A DNA stretch of 64,000 nt from Rhyzopertha dominica (taxonomy: Eukaryota; Arthropoda; Insecta; Coleoptera; Bostrichidae). This document shows, in pieces, positions 52,301-61,300 of the stretch. Every line of letters begins with the position of its first letter. Position 1 is the stretch's first letter. A program made the translations under genes and the position numbers. The stretch covers positions 1,922,001 to 1,986,000 of the forward strand of contig QCXZ01000064.1 in NCBI GenBank assembly GCA_025024175.1. Reading direction: 5' to 3'. The notes below the pieces were generated by a model. It saw nothing but the letters and a program-made list of their open reading frames with translations, was not told the DNA's origin and did no database searches.

Positions 52301-55300
52301 TATCATTTTAGAAGCAATTGTATGGTCCATACACTTTTGATGAGGAAGAATTAAAGATAAATTTTTACTAAAATAGAAGAAATACAATGGAATAATAATT
52401 AAGACTCAATTTTTAAAGTACTATTATGAACGTAACACCTCTGCAGATTTTGTGTTCGCTACAAGGAAGCAGAATGTTAAGGAGTTTTTATAGTTTGCTT
52501 TGTAATAAAAGCACATTACGTTATCCTCGGCATAGTCATCTACAAATGCAGCAGAAACATGCAAAATATCTACTGCTCAAAAACCATTAAGAATATATTT
52601 AACATGGTATTTATTTATCATTGTAACCAAAATAAAATACTCTGTTTACATGTATCAGGGCCAACTATTATTTGTATTAAAAAAATACGCAACTTTGCAT
52701 TATAACTTGAAACATTTGAAGGCAGGAAAGGTATATGACAATACCATTATTTGACATTTTAAGACTGCACAAAAATAGGGAAATTGTGGATAGTTAAAAA
52801 ACAAAGGACGATAGTTAATTATTTGCTCAGTTTCTTTTCTGTAGCACATGCTAATAGCGATATCTCTTAAGTCGAAACCATGAATTGAAAGTTTGAAATC
52901 GATTTTACTTGAAAAGGTGCATTCTATCAAAGTCCGACAACTCCACTTTTTTTATCCATATACTTACGGTATCTTTTTTTAATTTCGTGGTTTGAACAAA
53001 GACAGTACTCTACTGATCATATCATATCAACCTAAAAACCGTTCTTTGTCCATGGTTTTATCTATCGAGTTTTTGCTAATTTTTTCTTTCATCACACAGA
53101 TACGTTTCTTACTACGACCCTGCCGTCAGCAATTACAAAGAAAACTGCTTCTTAAGCTCGAAAAATTACCGCACCCTAGATTATTACCACGACGTGGAAC
53201 CGGATAGAGATTTCGACATTTATACGATGAACAACCTAGAGAAGTGCGAACAGCAAACCTTTGCCGAAGAAGAAGTGGAAAGTGGTATTTTTTTTTCGAA
53301 TGGTTTGTTGCTTCTTCACCATCTTGAATCGTTATTACAGAATGTTTCTGGCGAGTGAGATCGGGATACAGCTTCGATAATGCGATAACGAGAGATTCTT
53401 TGGATGTACCGTCCATAGTCGAGTGCCAGTTGGAATGTTTAAGGTCGAAGAGATTTACATGTAGAGCTTTCAGTTTTAGGTAACCAAAATATAGTGTGTC
53501 AAAGACAAGAATGAACAGATAGGGATGATATAGGAAACCGGAGAAATTAGAAAGACAGTTAAATGAGAAAATATGAGCAACCGAGGGTCAACATTATCCT
53601 GATGAGAAGTGCACAAAATTTTGTCTACTTCAGGAGGTATTTGACGAAAAAACGGAATTTTGTAAGATCACTCTTTATTTCCGCAAAACTTATTTCGAAA
53701 ATTTTAATTATAGTTTATTATTTGCTTCTCTTGTGAAACTCTGGATTAATTAAGCTTGCGTTTGCTTTTTGCGGCCATTTGGTGCTTTTTTAATAAAAAA
53801 AATTATATTCTTAAGACAGATGACGTTTCGCTTTATTTTTTTATTTAGCCTTCATCAGGTAAATTACAACCAGAAGAATTAATATACAGGGTCGCTAAAA
53901 AGCATGGAACCAGCATGATTTTTCAGGTCCTGTTTGCATGGGCCTATTTTCAATTCCATGTCAGTTTTCGTTTCCAAGATATGGACGCAAGTTGCATTTC
54001 TTTTAAACAGGAAGGGGGATCAAAAAGCACATCATTGAAATACATATTTTTCCTGATTTCAAAAATGTATCACACTTGCACAATATATTGCTTCTGAGTT
54101 GAGAAAAGAAAAGAAAAATATAATAACTGAGCCTGATAGAGAACGAGAAGAATGAAAACAATTTTCTTTATCGCTAAAATGGACAAAAATGTCATGCATT
54201 ATTATTTTTCCTTGACAGGTGATAATTTTCGTCCAGTTTGATCAATTTACTGCGAATCGGGCACCCCAAAAGTAAAAAAGAAAAACATGATTCCGTGAAA
54301 AATGCTGTGTTTTTCAGATCTACATTACAGAAGATGCTCAGCATAAAACGATTTTTCAGAAAGGAAAGAATGGAGCGGCGTCAGATCAGGGGAACGTGCT
54401 GGTCATTCCATCTGCCTGGAAATATCGCATTCAAATGTTCACGATAATGTGCTCACCGATAAAACCATACCAGACATTCACTTTCTGAGGGTGCTGTGTG
54501 TGGACTTGTTCCATCCAATGTGGATTTGTGTCTGACCAATATCTGCAATCATGTCTATTCACTTTACCATTGAGGCAAAAAGTCGCTTCTTCAGAAAACA
54601 TAATCCAATATTTAAATGTTTCGCAAAATTCTATTCTACGATACGCTCAGTTCATGTAATAAGTAAATTCTGTATGGATCAAACTTCTCTTTCTTCAAAA
54701 TTTTCTGAACAGATCTCCTAATATGGTGAGGGACAGCATGCTGTTGTATGGAACACTTGGGATTCTGTTGCACATCTAAAAGGACATTCAAGCTACTTTC
54801 CTCGTACCATTTTTAACACCGCTGGTTTCGTCAAAACGTTTCAATGTTTCAATAATTGTTGATCTGGCAATTGGTTCACGATCTTCATGAATTACACTGT
54901 AGAGTGCAACTACTTCCTAATAACTTCGCCTTCTATCTCCACAACCAATCATCGTCAAAACTTGATGCGATCATGTTCATGTTAACTGAGGCATTGCGAT
55001 TGCAAATAACAAAGTGAATGAAAATTATCACCAGTCACGAGGAAAATGCAGACACCTGGAGTTTTTGTTCTTACTTAGCGATAACGAATATGTTTTTTTT
55101 TGCAAGACCCAAGTTTGTTATCACACTTTTCTCAACTTAGAAGCAATAAATCGCAAAAGTGTGATATATTTTTGAAATCAGGAAAAATATCCTTTTCAAT
55201 GATGTACCTTTTGACCCCCGTTCTCATTTAAAGAAAAGCAACTTGCGCCCATATCTCAGAAGCGAGAGCTGACACGACGTTGAAAAAATTTTAGAATTTG

Positions 55301-58300
55301 CATTTTATTACCCATAGAACCGGAAATATCCTGCTGGTTCCATACTTTGTAGCAACCCCGTATAATTCATTAGAAAATATACCGAAATAAAAATTTATAC
55401 CTTAATAAAGCTACGTTTTCGTCGTCAAATTTGATTTGTTTTATGTGTATTATGTGTGATTTCACGTTTGTTTGTCGTGGTTTTGCTTTCTGTTACTACG
55501 GTGTTATCAGAACTCAATTTGGAAAAAATTGTTTACTGTGTACATACATCTTCAAAAAGAAACGTTGTAACGAACAGTTGCAAATGCAACTATGCAAAGT
55601 GCACATATTCTTTTCACTTAATCGTCTTTGTAACGTTCATTCTCATCTTAGACATATTCTACGTGATATAAAAAATTCCCGAAAAAACTTCTTTCAAGCA
55701 GCATAAATTCTTAGGTACGGTCCTCCACTTTCGCGAAGAGACAATCAGAACTGCAGGTTAACGGACTGGCCTTTCTATCAAATAGATCCCAAAACGCAGT
55801 TAATTTTAGAACCTGGATTTGAGGTATACGAAAGAGGTAGTTTTGGGCATGGATGTGAACCCGTTAGGTTTGGAGTGAGAAAAAAACAACCACTGGAAGA
55901 GGCAAGCTTAAAATCGGATCAGAGTAAGTCTAATATAAATAAAAAACCCGTAGAAAAATAAAATGTTACGATTTCAGTATGTTACGTCGGCTTTGGATCT
56001 CCCGCCAGACTTCTCCCAGAAGCTACCAGAAACGCACTCTCCGTCAATTCAGAACTGGACTGTAAAATCGCCTGCAGCACAGCACGAAAATCGACGTTGT
56101 TTCAATGCATGTCTTTCAGTTATACGTACGATGTCTTTAAATGCTACGTAAGCGGTTTCCTTGAGTTGCATTTTTAGGGCCAGCAGTCACAAGGATGTTC
56201 CCAACTGCTACCTCTCTGATATCTACCAGAGGGATCTCCTTTCCTCTGTCGATTACATAGGAGATAGAAACTCTTGGTTGTTTGCTTGGGATAACTATAA
56301 TCCAGAATGTATGGCCCTGGCTGGTGGTGATGATAACGAAATAGGCGGAAGAAGAAATGGGAAATATAGGGATGAAGACAGGAGGGGTTCAGAGAGAACG
56401 ATAAGTATGTAAATAGTAGAAATGTTCTTAACTCTTTTGCTTTGATCTTGAACTGTACATATGTCATATTTCAAATCATGTAAATGTATTGGGAAAGATG
56501 GAAACATGACGAAAAATAGTGGCAAACAGACATGGCAAAAATAAAGACTTATTATAATTACAACAGCAGCGCATTGGGAGACTTAGTGCTGCTTTTGGTG
56601 GTTCGGAAGCGATAGGCTTAGAGAGATACGAAAGGAAATAGGAAGAATTTATTGGTGAAGCACTATAGAATCACTAAATACATCAACTTCGAGTGATAGA
56701 TTAGCTAGCCTGCTTAATGAATTATAAGACAATACATAATAAGTGGGGAGTTTGCTTACGTATTAGTGAAATGTACTGGCACATAAAACAAATTATAAGA
56801 CCTAGTGTTATACACAAAAGGCACCGAAATATTCAGCATACTCAAAATAACTGTCGAGCCCACTGCACCATTACAAATGCTGTGCAGATAACGGAGATCT
56901 GCAAAACTTCGTCGCTGCTCCAGAGACAGCACGCGAAAGTGTTCACGAATGAGATCAGTACTCTGCAGATCCAGACGAAGTTTATAAGCTATATATCTAA
57001 GGAATTTGTTCTGAATCCTTTCAAGGCTATTGATGTACGCAATATTATGGGGGATTCCAAATAACCGAAGCATAGTTCAAAATACTATTGACGTAAGCTA
57101 TGAACAAAGAATTAAAAGATTTCCAATCCTAAATTCAGAGAAAACTCTAAAAATAAATCCGAGACTATTATTTGGCTTCCTTACAATATAGGAAANCTTC
57201 GAATCAGATACAACACCCAAATTTCTAATTGAATTAACCCTATTCAAAAAGCTGCTGTTCATACTACGAGGCATGTTTTTTAAGTAAGTTTTGCGATTCC
57301 GCCGCCGCAGCGCTACGGTCGGCGTTCCGCGCATGCGCGCTGGTTACCTACATCTCTTGTCTACGCACTGACGCCATTACAGTTTGATTCTTCATTGTAT
57401 ACGTTGTTTACCGAGTGTTTAAGATACCTCCGACAATCGTGAGTCCCGCCGATTGTGAAGTACGGGCTGTTATACGATTTCTTAGTGCTAAAGGCGTAAA
57501 ACCGTTCGATATTCATCGTGAGATCTGTGAAGTTTACGGACAAAACATTATGAGTGATGGAATGGTAAGGAAATGGGTGAGAGCATTTAAAGATGGCCGC
57601 ACAAATGTGCATGATGAAGAACGGAGTGGGCGTCCTTGGGTCGTTAATGAAGATTTGGTGCAGAAGTGAACGAAAAGGTGAGAAAAAACAGACGCTTTAC
57701 AATTTCATCATTGTGCGACTGCTTTCCTCAATATTCTCGTAGTGTTTTGTATCGCATTGTGACCGAGAACTTGAATTACCGGAAATTGTGTTCACGTTGG
57801 GTTCCGAAAATGTTGACGGATTTGCACAAAACCCAACGTTTAGGCAGTGCATTGACTTTCCTTGNGCGGTATCACAATGAAGGTGAAGNTTTTTTAGACC
57901 AAATTGTTACTGGTGACGAAACATGGGTGGCCTACGTCACACCAGAATCGAAACAACAATCCATGGAATGGCGACATTCATCATCACCCAAAAAAGTGAA
58001 GTTTAAGCAAACAATTTCTGCCCGGAAAATCATGTGCACAGTTTTTTGGGACAGAAAAGGAGTATTGCTAGTGGAGTTTCTGCCTCGTAATGAGACAATC
58101 AATGCGTCTTATTGTAAGACATTGAACAATCTGCGTCGTGCAATCCAGAACAAAAGACGTGGCAAGTTGAGTAAGGGTATCGTTTTGCTGCATGACAATG
58201 CCCGTCCACATGTGGCTAATCGGACCAAAGATCTCATCAAATCTTTTAAATGGGAAACTCTAGATCATCCTTCATACCGCCCTGATCTGGCACCCAGCGA

Positions 58301-61300
58301 CTACCATTTGTTCCTGCAGTGGGTGGTCAGCGTCTTTAAGACGATAACGAAGTCGAAACATTTGTGATACAGTGGTTAACAAGTCAAGCGGCAGAATTTT
58401 ATGAGGAGGGTATTCAAAAACTGGTGCCGCGTTATGACAAGTGCCTCAATATTCACGGAAATTATGTAGAAAAGTAGATTAAGGTACAGGTTTTCATGTA
58501 ATATAAAATTATTGCGATATCTGCACGTCTTTTTTTAATTCCAAAACGGTACTTACTTAAAAAACATGCCTCGTATAATCGAATCATATAATGCTCTTAT
58601 TCTTGGTCAATGATACGGCGCAACATTTATTAATCTTAAAGAAAAGGCTATTACTCTGGCATTAGGACTGCAGCCTTTCAATATCCTCCTGGAGAAGTTT
58701 GCAGTTGTTTATGGAAGAAACACAACGATAGATTTTAAAATCATTAGCATACATTAAAAAATTTGAATGTTTGAAGCAATTGGAAATGTCATTTATGTAG
58801 ATATTAAACAATAAAGGATCTAGATGTGATCTTTGAGGAACACCTGAGGTTATTTCTACGTGATCACAAACTAACTCCTGTCAAAGAAGTAAGATTCGAC
58901 CCACGCAAGAAGCGAATCACACGCACCAATGTCTTCCAATTTATTAAGCATTATAAAAAAATCAAGTTTGTTAAACGCTTTGCTGAAATCAGTGTAAATG
59001 CTATCAACCTATTGTTGATTGTCGATTTGTTGTAATAAAAGTTCTGTGTACGCAAACAGGTTGGAAATCACTGAACGTCCACTCATGAAACCGTGCTGAG
59101 ATTTTACGTGGAAGAAGACATGATCCTATATAGTTGATTCAAAAATTTTAGCGAAAATACACAGCTTTGATACTGGGCGGTAACTAGCAACAAAACTCCT
59201 ATTACCTAATTAAAATATAGCTGAAACCACACCCGTTTTCCAGATTCTAGGAAAGACACCTTCTCTTAATGATTTATTGAAAATTATCCGAAGAGGATTC
59301 AACAGATTATCCATGAATTCCTTTATGGCAATGACTGGTATCATATCAGGACCTATTCCCTGTTTTGAAAGAACTTGTACTTTTTTCCTAATATCGTCCA
59401 CAATTATTGAGGGAGCACATACATAATTATTTGTAGCCAATCGAGATGAAATTAAGAAATAATTAAGAAATTAATCAAAAAAAATATAGGAACTTGTAAC
59501 ACTAGTAGAAGTAGAATCACCCCTTTAATTTTTCACTCATTATTCCCGGATACCTTACACAGAACAATATTAACATATGGAAGTGAATTTTGGGTGTTAA
59601 ACTAAAGAATAATAAGCAGATTGCAAGCGACAGAGATGAACTACTTAAGACCTGTCAAATCAGTAACTAGAATGAACAGAATAAGAAAGGACTGGAAATG
59701 GAGGCGAAAAACTAAAGTGATTTGGGCAACTTGGTGAGAATGAACGAGGAACTGCCAGCAAAACGAGTATGGGGGAAAACGTAAGAAAAGGAAGGCCACA
59801 GAAGTCTGAGAACTTGACAGTGGCAAATGCGTTGAAGAAGAAAAACTTCAAATGAGACGAAGCTAGAAGGATAGCAAAGAACAGTGCACCAAAAAGACAG
59901 TAAATGTGAGAGACTACATATATTTACATAGAATGGCTAAAAAAGAAAACGATTGTATATATGACGTGTAAATTTTGTATTTTCGCAACTAGAATCACTA
60001 AAATTACAGGCATCTACCACCCCATCGACACATGGAGGGTCTATAGTGTAAGTGGATGGCCTTGTCGGCGGGGTACCACCTGCCAACAACACAAACACGC
60101 TGGGTTCTGGTTCTGTGAACTGGAAGGTGGTGATGCCAACTCCTGGGACTACTGCTGCAGTCCCCATCATCAGTGTGGGTACTCAGAAGGTTACCCGTAC
60201 CAGTGGTGTTACGTGGGGAACGACAAAACCCAGTGGAGGACTTGCAGTGACAGATATTATCCTTACTACCCTCATCATCCCCACACCCATTCTAAGTATT
60301 ATCTGGGGGATAAATACGGTTCTGCTAGCCAGGGTAACTACATAACTGATACGGGACCAAAATTCGGTAAGTTGTTGATTTATATTACGCCAAAAATTAC
60401 AAAAATGTTGGGGGTAATAGTACTTTACTCGAATAACGAATACAAGGGCTGATTGTGGTAGATCAAACATTGATGGGCAATATACTACAGTCTTTTAAGT
60501 TTTAACCCGGACAATTTATAAGCATAAAAACATTGGTTTGACAAAACAAAATCCCATAGTAAATAAACTTTATCGTGCTCTACTTCCGAAAAAAGACGGC
60601 TTTCGAGAGAAAATGTTTAGTCAAAATTTTTAGATGTTCCATCGATTTAAAAATTCCCAGATTCTGAAACACCTTCTATAAAGGAATTACTGCAATCACT
60701 AATTACATACATGGTTTGAAAAAACATCAAGAATTCTATTGCTACAGAGCAACATAAACGTAAAAGACAATTTTTGGGAATGACTCATATATGAAAATAA
60801 ACATAAACACATGTGTAAACGACAGGACAGATATCGAGGAGGAAATCACCCACCCAAAATTGCACAAACTCATCCATTTTCTCAAACAGATCCACATACA
60901 TCCATGGACAAACGTGTACATCCACCCACATCCATTACACCTCCTACAAAATTAAGACTTGTTCACGATAATCCACCCTTATTTAGACAGAAAACCCCAA
61001 GAATTACTTTTTACACATCCTAAGTTTCATAGACTTCAGAGACTCCCTATTTACTACTTTTTGCACATGTAAAATAATAATAGATCATAGACAAAACATA
61101 ATAAAAAAATGTAAAGAAATAGAATGTTTCATAGTTCAAAAGAACTTTGTCTTCGAAGAATGTATATCTAAAAAATACCCTATTTCGGTTCTCAGAAGAT
61201 TTATATTTTGCGCATCTGCCCAGACAAGAAAGTTGCGAGCTTTGTGAAATTACTGGAACATATAAAATGAATTTTTTATTTATTTCTTTGCTGTAATTTT

